Part shown: piece by piece, positions 1-5,469 of the stretch
How positions within the stretch are numbered: the first letter of the stretch is position 1
Layout: the number at the start of each line of letters is the position of its first letter
NCBI GenBank assembly: GCA_023390875.1
Contig: JAEWCA010000321.1
Coordinates: forward strand, 1-6,398
Origin: Actinomycetes bacterium
GTDB taxonomy: Bacteria > Actinomycetota > Actinomycetes > Actinomycetales > Cellulomonadaceae
Direction of reading: 5' to 3'
Length of the DNA stretch: 6,398 nt
The notes under the pieces: model-generated
Told to the model about the DNA's origin: nothing
The model's input: the letters and a program-made list of their open reading frames with translations, nothing else
The model's database searches: none
Translations under genes and position numbers: made by a program

Positions 1-69
1 GTCCTGGCCCGCACCCTCGTCGGGCAGACCACCGCACGTCTCGTGCCGACGCGGCTGGTGCGGCAGTGA
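1..69 (+). CDS. crtB: C-terminal end of a probable phytoene synthase (partial)
   Basis: An open frame enters at the left edge and stops with TGA at 67-69. It encodes 22 residues ending in TRLVRQ. The stop overlaps the GTG start of the phytoene desaturase gene by four bases (GTGA, 66-69), so the two are evidently co-transcribed and translationally coupled. The fragment carries no diagnostic motif. The assignment to phytoene synthase (head-to-head condensation of two GGPP to phytoene) rests only on the crtB-crtI-crtYe-crtYf-crtEb order known from C50-carotenoid clusters of actinobacteria. It could be another carotenoid gene. That it is the end of a real gene is fairly sure; its identity is inferred from context. 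Confidence 0.55.
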   Translation, partial: VLARTLVGQTTARLVPTRLVRQ

Positions 70-1661
70 CGGGCGGGTCGCGCGGGCGCGCGGTCGTCAT
101 CGGCGCGGGTGTCGCCGGGCTCGCCACGGCGGCGCTCCTCGGGCGCGAGGGCTACGACGTCCAGGTGCTCGAGCAGCGCGACGAGGTCGGCGGGCGCGCC
201 GGCACGTGGGAGTCCGCCGGCTTCCGGTTCGACACCGGCCCGTCGTGGTACCTCATGCCGGAGATCTTCGAGCACTTCTTCGCCCTCCTCGGCACGAGCT
301 CCGACGCCGAGCTGGACCTGGTGCGGCTCGACCCCGCGTACCGCGCCTGGTTCACGAGCGGCGCGGCACCGCTCGAGGTGCGCTCGGACGCGGCCGACGC
401 CGAGGCGCTGTTCGAGTCGGTGGAGCCGGGCGCGGGTGCGCGGCTCCGGCGGTACCTGGCCTCGGCCCGGGACACGACCGAGGTCGCGCGGGAACACCTG
501 CTCTACTCCACGTTCCAGTCGCTCCCCCGCCTGCTGTCCCCCGCCGTGCTGCGCCGCGTACCGCGCCTCCTGCCGCTCGTCGCGCAGACCCTCGACCGGT
601 ACGTGGGCCGGCGGTTCCGCGACGAGCGCCTGCGCCGGGTGCTCGGGTACCCGGCCGTGTTCCTCGGCACGTCACCGGACCGGGCGCCGGCGCTCTACCA
701 CCTCATGAGCCACGCCGACCTGGCCGACGGCGTGCTGTACCCGAGCGGCGGGTTCGGCACGCTCGTCGACGCGCTCGTGCGGCTCGCCGTCCGGGAGGGC
801 GCGACGGTGCGGACAGGCGCCCGTGTCGTCGGCGTGGTCACCACCACGTCGCCCGCCCCCCGGGTGTCCGGCGTGCAGTACCTCGACGAGGAGGGGCGCG
901 AGCACGTCGCACCCGCCGACGTCGTCGTCGGCGCAGGCGACCTGCACCACCTCGAGACGGCCCTGCTCCCCCCGGACCTGCGCACGTACCCGGAGCAGTG
1001 GTGGTCGCGTCGCGACCCCGGGCCGGGCGCGGTGCTGGTGTACCTCGGGGTCCGTGGTCGCGTCCCGCAGCTCACGCACCACACCCTGGTGTTCGCGGCC
1101 GACTGGCAGGAGAACGTCGACGCGATCTACGGCCCCGACAAGCACGTGCCGGAACCCGCGTCGATGTACGTGTGCGCGCCGTCGCGCACGGACCCCACGA
1201 TCGCACCGCCGGACTCCGAGAACCTCTTCCTGCTGGTGCCGGTGCCCGCGGACGTCACGCTCGGCGGCCGGGGCGACCCGGTCGTCGAGCAGGTCGCCGA
1301 CGCGGCCGTGCACCGGCTCGGGCACGTGGTCGGGATCCCCGACCTGGCCGACCGGGTCGTCGTGCGGCGCACGGTCGGGCCGGCCGACTTCGCCCGCGAG
1401 CTGTCGTCCTGGTCCGGTGGCGCACTGGGTCCCGCGCACGTGCTGCGGCAGAGCGCCTGGTGGCGAGGGCGCAACGCGTCCGCGAAGGTCGGCGGCCTGC
1501 TCTACGCCGGCGGGTCGACCATCCCCGGGGTCGGGCTGCCGATGTGCCTCATCAGCGCCGAGCTCGTCGTCAAGCGGCTCCGCGGCGACCGGTCGTCGGG
1601 CCCGCTCCCCGCACCGCTGCACCCGTCCGCCCGGACCGCACCCGCCCGGGGCATCCGATGA
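66..1661 (+). CDS. crtI: Phytoene desaturase (lycopene-forming), CrtI family
   Basis: This 531-residue FAD-dependent desaturase/isomerase is predicted to introduce four double bonds into phytoene to give lycopene, acting at the membrane. The N-terminus has the Rossmann dinucleotide-binding motif GAGVAG (residues 13-18), an acidic residue E36 closing the fold, and the extension DEVGGRAGTW (39-48). The family hallmark FDTGPS follows. Near the C-terminus (about 475-507) is the second flavin-contacting segment, GLLYAGGSTIPGVGLPMCL, typical of bacterial CrtI. Length fits the family's usual ~490-550. The last ~25 residues are Pro/Ala/Arg-rich and probably disordered. The GTG start at 66 puts the Rossmann motif close to the N-terminus, as expected, and overlaps the upstream stop. 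No strong Shine-Dalgarno is visible, which suits translational coupling. The stop overlaps the next gene (ATGA). A homologous diapophytoene desaturase is less likely given the C50 gene context. Confidence 0.93.
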   Translation: MTGGSRGRAVVIGAGVAGLATAALLGREGYDVQVLEQRDEVGGRAGTWESAGFRFDTGPSWYLMPEIFEHFFALLGTSSDAELDLVRLDPAYRAWFTSGAAPLEVRSDAADAEALFESVEPGAGARLRRYLASARDTTEVAREHLLYSTFQSLPRLLSPAVLRRVPRLLPLVAQTLDRYVGRRFRDERLRRVLGYPAVFLGTSPDRAPALYHLMSHADLADGVLYPSGGFGTLVDALVRLAVREGATVRTGARVVGVVTTTSPAPRVSGVQYLDEEGREHVAPADVVVGAGDLHHLETALLPPDLRTYPEQWWSRRDPGPGAVLVYLGVRGRVPQLTHHTLVFAADWQENVDAIYGPDKHVPEPASMYVCAPSRTDPTIAPPDSENLFLLVPVPADVTLGGRGDPVVEQVADAAVHRLGHVVGIPDLADRVVVRRTVGPADFARELSSWSGGALGPAHVLRQSAWWRGRNASAKVGGLLYAGGSTIPGVGLPMCLISAELVVKRLRGDRSSGPLPAPLHPSARTAPARGIR

Positions 1662-1984
1662 GGGGCTGGTACCTGGCGGCCCTCCTGGTCAGCCTGGCCG
1701 GCATGGCGCTGCTCGACGCCCGCCACCGGCTCTTCGTGTGGCGCCGGCCCCGGCGGGCCCTGGTCGTGCTCGCCGTCGGCGTCGTGCTGTTCCTGTGCTG
1801 GGACGTCGTGGCGATCGCCGCGGGCATCTTCCAGCGCGGCCGCGGCGGGGCGCTGCTGGGCGTCGAGGTCGCGCCGCACCTGCCGGTCGAGGAGCTCGTG
1901 TTCGTGACGTTCTTCTGCTACCTGACGATGGTCGTCTTCACCGCGGTGCACCGGCTCGTCGCGGCGCGGGAGGCCGGGTCGTGA
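1658..1984 (+). CDS. crtYe: Lycopene cyclase subunit, first half (CrtYe/CrtYc type)
   Basis: This small membrane protein of 108 residues is one of two subunits of the heterodimeric lycopene cyclase that closes the ends of C50 (or C40) carotenoids. Three hydrophobic helices are visible, at about residues 2-20, 33-56 and 76-98. The family signature PVEE lies at 76-79, at the start of the third helix, and a conserved-type Asp (D49, in CWDVVAI) ends the second. A basic loop (RHRLFVWRRPRR) separates the first two helices. The ATG at 1658 overlaps the crtI stop by four bases, and the stop overlaps the following subunit's GTG (1981-1984). Two-subunit cyclases of this kind are known from Corynebacterium (CrtYe/CrtYf), Micrococcus (CrtYg/CrtYh) and Brevibacterium (CrtYc/CrtYd). 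The chosen symbol follows the Corynebacterium gene order. Whether the product ring is epsilon, gamma or beta cannot be read from the sequence. Confidence 0.85.
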   Translation: MRGWYLAALLVSLAGMALLDARHRLFVWRRPRRALVVLAVGVVLFLCWDVVAIAAGIFQRGRGGALLGVEVAPHLPVEELVFVTFFCYLTMVVFTAVHRLVAAREAGS

Positions 1985-2307
1985 CATACCTGCTGCTCGA
2001 CCTCGTGGTGGTCGCCGCCGCAGCGGTGCTCGCCGCGTGCGGCGCGCGTGCCGCGCGCCGGCAGGGCACGCCGTTCGGCGTCCCGGTCGCCGTCACCCTG
2101 CTCGTGCTGGTGGCGCTCACGGTCGTGTTCGACAGCGTGATGATCCGTGCCGACCTGTTCCGGTACGACCCCGGCCAGCTCGTCGGTCTCGCGGTCTGGC
2201 ACGCCCCCGTCGAGGATCTCGCCTGGCCCGTCGTCGCCGCCCTCGCGCTGCCGTCCGTGTGGGTCCTGCTGACACCCGCGCGCGTCCGTGAGGAGGTCGA
2301 CGCATGA
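1981..2307 (+). CDS. crtYf: Lycopene cyclase subunit, second half (CrtYf/CrtYd type)
   Basis: This is the partner of the preceding subunit, also exactly 108 residues with three hydrophobic segments (about 2-20, 32-52, 78-98). The signature PVED at 76-79 occupies the same residue numbers as PVEE in the partner, and D51 corresponds to D49 there. The segment FDSVMIRADLFRY aligns with WDVVAIAAGIFQR of the first subunit. The GTG start at 1981 overlaps the upstream stop (GTGA). A good Shine-Dalgarno GGGAGG sits at 1968-1973, seven bases before it. The stop overlaps the elongase ATG (ATGA, 2304-2307). Both subunits are expected to be needed for cyclisation, since in this family they act as a heterodimer. 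The closest named relatives are CrtYf, CrtYh and CrtYd, and the exact letter depends on the ring formed. Confidence 0.84.
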   Translation: MTYLLLDLVVVAAAAVLAACGARAARRQGTPFGVPVAVTLLVLVALTVVFDSVMIRADLFRYDPGQLVGLAVWHAPVEDLAWPVVAALALPSVWVLLTPARVREEVDA

Positions 2308-3203
2308 CCGCCGGCACGCGCGCGGCCGTCCCGGGGCGCCTCACGGGCGTCGGCCAGGTGCTGCTCGCGTCCCGGCCCCTCAGCTGGATCAACACCGCCT
2401 ACCCGTTCGCGGTCGCCTACCTGCTCGCGGGCGGCGAGCCCGGCTGGCTCCTGGCCGTCGGGACGCTGTACTTCCTCGTCCCGTACAACCTGCTGATGTA
2501 CGGGCTGAACGACGTGTGGGACTACGCGTCCGACCTCGCGAACCCGCGCAAGGGCGGGATCGAGGGCGCCGTGCTGTCCGACCGGTGGCACCGCGCCACC
2601 GTGTGGTCCGCCGTGCTGTCGAACGTGCCGTTCCTCGTCGTCCTGCTGGCCGCCGGCGACGTGGCGTCCGGGCTCGTGCTCGCGGTGAGCGTGTTCGCCG
2701 TCGTCGCCTACTCCGCCCCACGGCTCCGGTTCAAGGAGCGGCCGTTCGTCGACTCGCTCACGTCGAGCACGCACTTCGTCAGCCCGGCCGTGTTCGCGAT
2801 CGCGCTCGCCGACGGGCCGTTCACCGGCCCGGTCGTCGCGACGCTCACTGCGTTCTTCCTGTGGGGAGCCGCCTCGCACGCGTTCGGTGCGGTGCAGGAC
2901 ATCACGGCCGACCGCGGCGCCGGGATCGGGTCGATCGCGACCGTGCTCGGTGCGCGCCGCACCGTGCGGCTCGCGATGGCCGCGTACGCCGCGTCCGCGG
3001 TCGTCGTGCTGCTCGCCGGGTTGCCCGCAGCGTTCGCCGCCGTGATCCCGCTCGTCTACCTCGCGTCCGTGGCGCCGTTCCGCGACCTCGACGACCGCGA
3101 CTGCGAACGGGCCAACCGGGGCTGGCGCAGGTTCCTGTGGCTCAACCTGGTCACCGGGTTCCTGCTCACGCAGGCGCTGATCGTCGCCGCGCTGCGCGGC
3201 TGA
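2304..3203 (+). CDS. crtEb: Lycopene elongase / UbiA-type prenyltransferase
   Basis: This 299-residue polytopic membrane prenyltransferase is expected to add C5 units from DMAPP to both ends of lycopene, giving the C50 flavuxanthin-type precursor that the CrtYe/CrtYf pair then cyclises. UbiA-superfamily landmarks are present in order. The first Asp-rich motif NDVWDYASD (69-77, NDxxDxxxD) binds Mg-diphosphate. YSAPRLRFKERP (136-147) matches the YSxPPxRxK element. The second Asp motif DITAD (199-203) is followed by GAGIGSIAT. About eight hydrophobic helices can be counted. The ATG at 2304 overlaps the preceding stop and has a strong Shine-Dalgarno AGGAGG at 2291-2296 with seven-base spacing. 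Its length is typical of CrtEb/CrtE2/LbtC proteins. It is the last gene of the operon, and its stop lies inside a hairpin. Another UbiA substrate is possible in principle, but the cyclase neighbours make lycopene much the best guess. Confidence 0.88.
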   Translation: MTAGTRAAVPGRLTGVGQVLLASRPLSWINTAYPFAVAYLLAGGEPGWLLAVGTLYFLVPYNLLMYGLNDVWDYASDLANPRKGGIEGAVLSDRWHRATVWSAVLSNVPFLVVLLAAGDVASGLVLAVSVFAVVAYSAPRLRFKERPFVDSLTSSTHFVSPAVFAIALADGPFTGPVVATLTAFFLWGAASHAFGAVQDITADRGAGIGSIATVLGARRTVRLAMAAYAASAVVVLLAGLPAAFAAVIPLVYLASVAPFRDLDDRDCERANRGWRRFLWLNLVTGFLLTQALIVAALRG

Positions 3204-3217
3204 CGCTCCCCGTCAGC
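3199..3217. terminator. Shared hairpin between convergent crtEb and the PAP2-family gene
   Basis: There is a perfect 7-bp inverted repeat, GCTGACG (3199-3205) and CGTCAGC (3211-3217), with a 5-base loop CTCCC. The crtEb stop (TGA, 3201-3203) lies in the left arm and the opposing gene's stop (complement of 3213-3215) in the right arm. No T-run follows on either strand, which is usual in high-GC actinobacteria. A bidirectional terminator is the natural reading. It is predicted from symmetry and position only. Confidence 0.6.
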
Positions 3218-4031
3218 TCGCGGCGAGAGTCCGTCCGTCGTCGACGGGCGGGCGAAGGTCGTGCACGGGGGCCTGCGTCGACGCGGGCGGCGGGCGGTGC
3301 GCCCGGGACGCGACGACCCAGCAGGTGCCGACCAGCACGACACCCGCGACGGCGTCGAGCACCCAGTGGTTCGCGGTGAGCACCACGACCGACGTCGTCG
3401 TCGCGACGTACGCGAAGGCCAGCACCTTGAGCCAGCGCCGTCGCGCGAGCGCCGCGAGCACGATGCTCACCCACAACGCCCAGCCGACGTGCATCGACGG
3501 CATCGCCGCGACCTGGTTGGTCACCGACCCCGACCCGCCCGCCGCGGTCTCCGCGGCCGAGGGCCACCAGCCGTAGGCCGACGTCTCTGAGAGCGTGTCC
3601 ACGTAGCCGCCGCCGACGAGGCGCGGCGGTGCCGTGGGGAAGAAGTAGTAGCCCAGCAGCGCGACGAGCGTCGCTGCCATGAGGGCCGTCCGTGCGGGGC
3701 GGTACAGCACCGGGTGCCTGCGGTACAGCAGCACCAGCACGGCCGGGGTCACGATGAAGTGCATCGTCGAGTACCAGAACGACGCCGGCACCGCGAGCCA
3801 CGTCACGGGCGTCACGACCATGTTCATCCACAGCTCGACGTCGATGTGCAGGGCCCGCTCGAGGTGCAGAAGCTGGTCGGCGTGCTCCCGTGCTGCACCC
3901 CACTGGCCGCCGACCGCGAGCCGCGTCGCGCTGTACGCGACGTACAGGCCCACCACGAGGGCGAGCTCGCGCAGCGTCGCGGTGCGCGAGCGGGTGGTGG
4001 CGGGCCGTTCGGCCTGGGTGGCGGTGACCAC
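3213..4031 (-). CDS. PAP2-superfamily membrane protein (Aur1/inositolphosphotransferase-like)
   Basis: This 272-residue integral membrane protein has about six helices. It carries the catalytic elements of the PAP2_3 branch: a YxxxHF-like segment (88-92), FPTAPPRL (131-138), PSMHVGW (178-184, with H181) and HWVLD (222-226, the HxxxD pair). The Arg of the classic SRxxxxxHxxxD motif is absent, as is usual in this Aur1/Ipt1-like branch. A fortuitous-looking R-x6-RP occurs at 104-112. The family transfers or hydrolyses phosphate groups on lipid or polyprenyl substrates, with the active site facing the outside. The real substrate here is unknown. The GTG start at 4031 is supported by the Shine-Dalgarno AAGGA (complement of 4037-4041) five bases upstream. 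The C-terminal ~30 residues are polar and proline-rich. The gene is convergent with crtEb, so it is not part of the carotenoid operon. A role in isoprenoid phosphate or phosphoinositide metabolism is possible but only inferred. Confidence 0.85.
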   Translation of the reverse strand: MVTATQAERPATTRSRTATLRELALVVGLYVAYSATRLAVGGQWGAAREHADQLLHLERALHIDVELWMNMVVTPVTWLAVPASFWYSTMHFIVTPAVLVLLYRRHPVLYRPARTALMAATLVALLGYYFFPTAPPRLVGGGYVDTLSETSAYGWWPSAAETAAGGSGSVTNQVAAMPSMHVGWALWVSIVLAALARRRWLKVLAFAYVATTTSVVVLTANHWVLDAVAGVVLVGTCWVVASRAHRPPPASTQAPVHDLRPPVDDGRTLAAS

Positions 4032-4129
4032 GGGCGTCCTTCGTCCGGTGACGGCGCCTGGCGGTCCGAGCCGGCCTGCCCCCGGGGCGAGGCGCTGCCG
4101 TCAGGCTGTCGTCGAGCGCGTGTGGCGAG

Positions 4130-4160
4130 ACATGTTCTGGCACATGTAGCCAGCAGGCTA
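4130..4160. promoter_or_regulatory. Overlapping inverted repeats in the divergent intergenic region (operator candidate)
   Basis: The divergent gap between the PAP2-family gene and the DUF6529 gene (4032-4297) contains a compact cluster of symmetry. ACATGT occurs twice (4130-4135 and 4142-4147), 12 bases centre to centre. The second copy is framed by CTGGC (4137-4141) and GCCAG (4149-4153). A further inverted repeat, TAGCC (4147-4151) and GGCTA (4156-4160), overlaps it, so the two stems are mutually exclusive as hairpins. AT content is locally higher than in the surroundings. This could be a regulator binding site serving one or both divergent genes. No regulator gene is present in the window and the site matches no operator I can name. 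Confidence 0.3.
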
Positions 4161-4228
4161 ACCGCAGGTCACGCACGCGTGGTAGTCGCCGCACCGTCAC
4201 GTGAGCAACGCCGCACGTCGTCGCGGGC

Positions 4229-4258
4229 TTGCGCACGGCGGACGAGAGGTGCATACCT
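4229..4258 (+). promoter_or_regulatory. Weak promoter candidate upstream of the redox module
   Basis: TTGCGC (4229-4234) and CATACC (4252-4257) are separated by 17 bases and lie about 40 bases ahead of the ATG at 4298. They would give a leader of roughly 30 bases containing the Shine-Dalgarno. Each hexamer matches the housekeeping consensus at only half its positions, so this is a suggestion, not a firm call. It agrees with the short form of the downstream gene, because a TTG start at 4229 would coincide with the -35 element. Confidence 0.25.
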
Positions 4259-4297
4259 GGACGGGACGCGCGGCGGGCCGTGCGGCGGGAGGTCGTC

Positions 4298-4873
4298 ATG
4301 GGCGGGACGGCGCAGGTCGACGAGCGGGTGACGCCCACGCGCCAGTGGGCGCTCGCCGGCGTCGCAGGGCTCGGCCTCGCGGTGTCCGCGTCGCTCGCCG
4401 CGTACGCGCGCGTCCACCCCGGCGACGGTGCGGCCCTGACGACCCTCGGGTTCAGCGGCATGCTGCAGATGAAGGCGTGGCTGACGACGGCGGCGGCGGT
4501 GCTCGTCGTCGTCCAGGTGCTCAGCGCGCTCGCGATGTGGGGGCGGCTCCCCGGGGTCGACGGGTCGGCACGCTGGGTGTCCCCGGTGCACCGCTGGACG
4601 GGCACGGTCGCGTTCCTGCTCACGCTGCCGGTGATGTTCCACTGCGTGTGGTCGCTCGGGGTCACGGACGACGACGCCCGGGTCGTCGTGCACGCCGTCG
4701 CCGGCTGCCTGCTGTACGGCGTGTTCGCGGCGAAGATGCTCGCGCTGCGCCTGCCGGCGCTGCCGCGCGGCACGGTGCCGCTGCTCGGCGGCCTGCTGGC
4801 GGCCACCCTGCTCGTCGTGTGGTTCAGCTCCGCGCTGTGGTTCTTCACGCGTTCCGGGTACGCGCTCGTGTAG
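4298..4873 (+). CDS. DUF6529-type five-helix membrane protein, probable heme-binding b-type redox partner
   Basis: This 191-residue membrane protein has five hydrophobic helices (about 16-36, 61-82, 101-120, 130-150, 161-184). Its histidines sit at helix ends: H98 (VHRWTG), H115 (MFHCVW) and H132 (VHAVAG), with H40 outside the core. Paired His on adjacent helices suggest b-type heme binding as in cytochrome b561-like four-helix proteins. The family itself (DUF6529, recognised from overall features and its usual Rieske neighbour) has no established function. The ATG at 4298 is chosen because GGGAGGT (4287-4293) lies four bases before it. An in-frame extension to a TTG at 4229 would add a polar Arg-rich stretch with no ribosome site. 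The stop is 12 bases before the Rieske ORF, so the two are surely one operon. A transport role without heme cannot be excluded. Confidence 0.72.
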   Translation: MGGTAQVDERVTPTRQWALAGVAGLGLAVSASLAAYARVHPGDGAALTTLGFSGMLQMKAWLTTAAAVLVVVQVLSALAMWGRLPGVDGSARWVSPVHRWTGTVAFLLTLPVMFHCVWSLGVTDDDARVVVHAVAGCLLYGVFAAKMLALRLPALPRGTVPLLGGLLAATLLVVWFSSALWFFTRSGYALV

Positions 4874-4885
4874 GTAGGGACAGGG

Positions 4886-5377
4886 ATGGACGGCACGACG
4901 AACGACCCGGGCAGGCGCGCGGTGCTCGAGGGCGCCGGCGTCGTGGTCGTCGCGGGTGTCGCGGGCTTCGTCGGCTTCCAGGCCGTCGCCCCCGCGGCCG
5001 GATCGGGGCCGGCCGGGTACGCGGGGTCGGACGACGGGTCGGGCGACGACCACGGCGGGTCCGACGACGGCGGCTCGGGCCACGGATCCGCCGAGGACCG
5101 CCTCGCACCGCTCGACGACGTGCCGGACGGCGGCGGCGTCGTCGTCACCGACCAGAAGGTCGTCCTCACGCGTGACGGCTCGACCGTCCACGGCTTCTCG
5201 GCGGTCTGCACGCACCAGGGCTGCCTCGTGCGCGACGTGCGCGGCGGCGAGATCCACTGCCCGTGCCACGGCAGCGCGTTCGACGCGACCACGGGCGCCG
5301 TCGTGCAGGGGCCCGCGACCGAGCCGCTCGCACCGGTCGGCGTCGAGGTGCGCGACGGGGAGGTGGTGAGGACGTGA
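4886..5377 (+). CDS. Membrane-anchored Rieske 2Fe-2S protein
   Basis: This 163-residue protein has an N-terminal twin-arginine (GRRAVLEGAG, R10-R11) and a hydrophobic stretch at about 17-38, so it is probably Tat-exported and either anchored there or cleaved. A flexible Gly/Asp/Ser/His linker (about 44-71) follows, then the Rieske fold. Cluster ligands are C108 and H110 in CTHQGC and C125 and H128 in CPCHGS. C113 and C127 can form the disulfide typical of high-potential bc1/b6f-type Rieske proteins. A Pro-rich loop, GPATEPLAP, lies near the end (142-150). Family logic makes it a one-electron carrier outside the membrane. The upstream neighbour supplies a plausible heme membrane subunit. The ATG at 4886 is preceded by purine-rich TAGGGACAGGG, with no perfect Shine-Dalgarno. 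The stop overlaps the next small gene by four bases. It is too short to be the oxygenase-type Rieske alpha subunit, and a soluble ferredoxin is unlikely given the anchor. Confidence 0.9.
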   Translation: MDGTTNDPGRRAVLEGAGVVVVAGVAGFVGFQAVAPAAGSGPAGYAGSDDGSGDDHGGSDDGGSGHGSAEDRLAPLDDVPDGGGVVVTDQKVVLTRDGSTVHGFSAVCTHQGCLVRDVRGGEIHCPCHGSAFDATTGAVVQGPATEPLAPVGVEVRDGEVVRT

Positions 5378-5469
5378 GACGGCGGTTCGTCGACCGGCTG
5401 CCGACGCTGGTCTGGCTCGCGGGCGCGGGCCTCGTGCTCGGCGCGCTCGTCGCCGGGCTGCTCGTGTGA
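5374..5469 (+). CDS. 31-residue single-helix membrane protein coupled to the Rieske gene
   Basis: A GTG at 5374, inside the GTGA overlap with the Rieske stop, opens a frame of 31 codons ending at TGA 5467-5469. The product starts MRRRFVDRLP and continues as one uninterrupted hydrophobic helix (about 11-31) that runs to the C-terminus. Three Arg residues at the N-terminus place that end in the cytoplasm by the positive-inside rule. Small residues are spaced as in helix-packing motifs (G19xxxG23, A24xxxG28). A GGAGG at 5359-5363 lies ten bases upstream, so initiation is probably mainly by translational coupling. The frame is tightly bounded by the terminator hairpin. I know no named family for it. 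It may be a structural subunit of a DUF6529-Rieske complex, by analogy with the ~30-residue single-helix subunits of cytochrome b6f. Chance remains a possibility for so short a frame. Confidence 0.6.
   Translation: MRRRFVDRLPTLVWLAGAGLVLGALVAGLLV

Noticed and set aside
104..112. Nothing RNA-like: tRNA, rRNA or riboswitch candidates were looked for across the window
   Set aside because: No cloverleaf with a GGTTCGA-type T-loop, no rRNA-like conserved block and no leader long enough for a riboswitch was found. The coordinates given are only a placeholder for the whole-window search.
206..1984. A 592-codon open frame overlapping crtI and part of crtYe in another frame
   Set aside because: Its translation over crtI is an Arg/Pro/Ala-rich string without domains, typical of off-frame reading in very GC-rich DNA. 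Only its last 108 codons, after the ATG at 1658, are real (crtYe).
4130..4147. Binding site for a light-responsive B12-dependent regulator (CarH/LitR) controlling carotenoid genes
   Set aside because: The repeat is ACATGT, not a recognised site of those regulators, and it lies over a kilobase from crtEb beyond a convergent gene, so control of the carotenoid operon from here is implausible.
4229..4297. N-terminal extension of the DUF6529 protein from a TTG start
   Set aside because: The added 23 residues are polar and Arg-rich, no ribosome site precedes the TTG, and a strong GGGAGGT sits just before the ATG at 4298.
3166..5292. A 708-codon minus-strand open frame spanning the PAP2-family gene, the intergenic region and the redox module
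   Set aside because: It is antisense to clear DUF6529 and Rieske genes and off-frame to the PAP2-family gene. Composition is low-complexity Ser/Thr/Pro/Arg with no domain, so it is a GC artefact.
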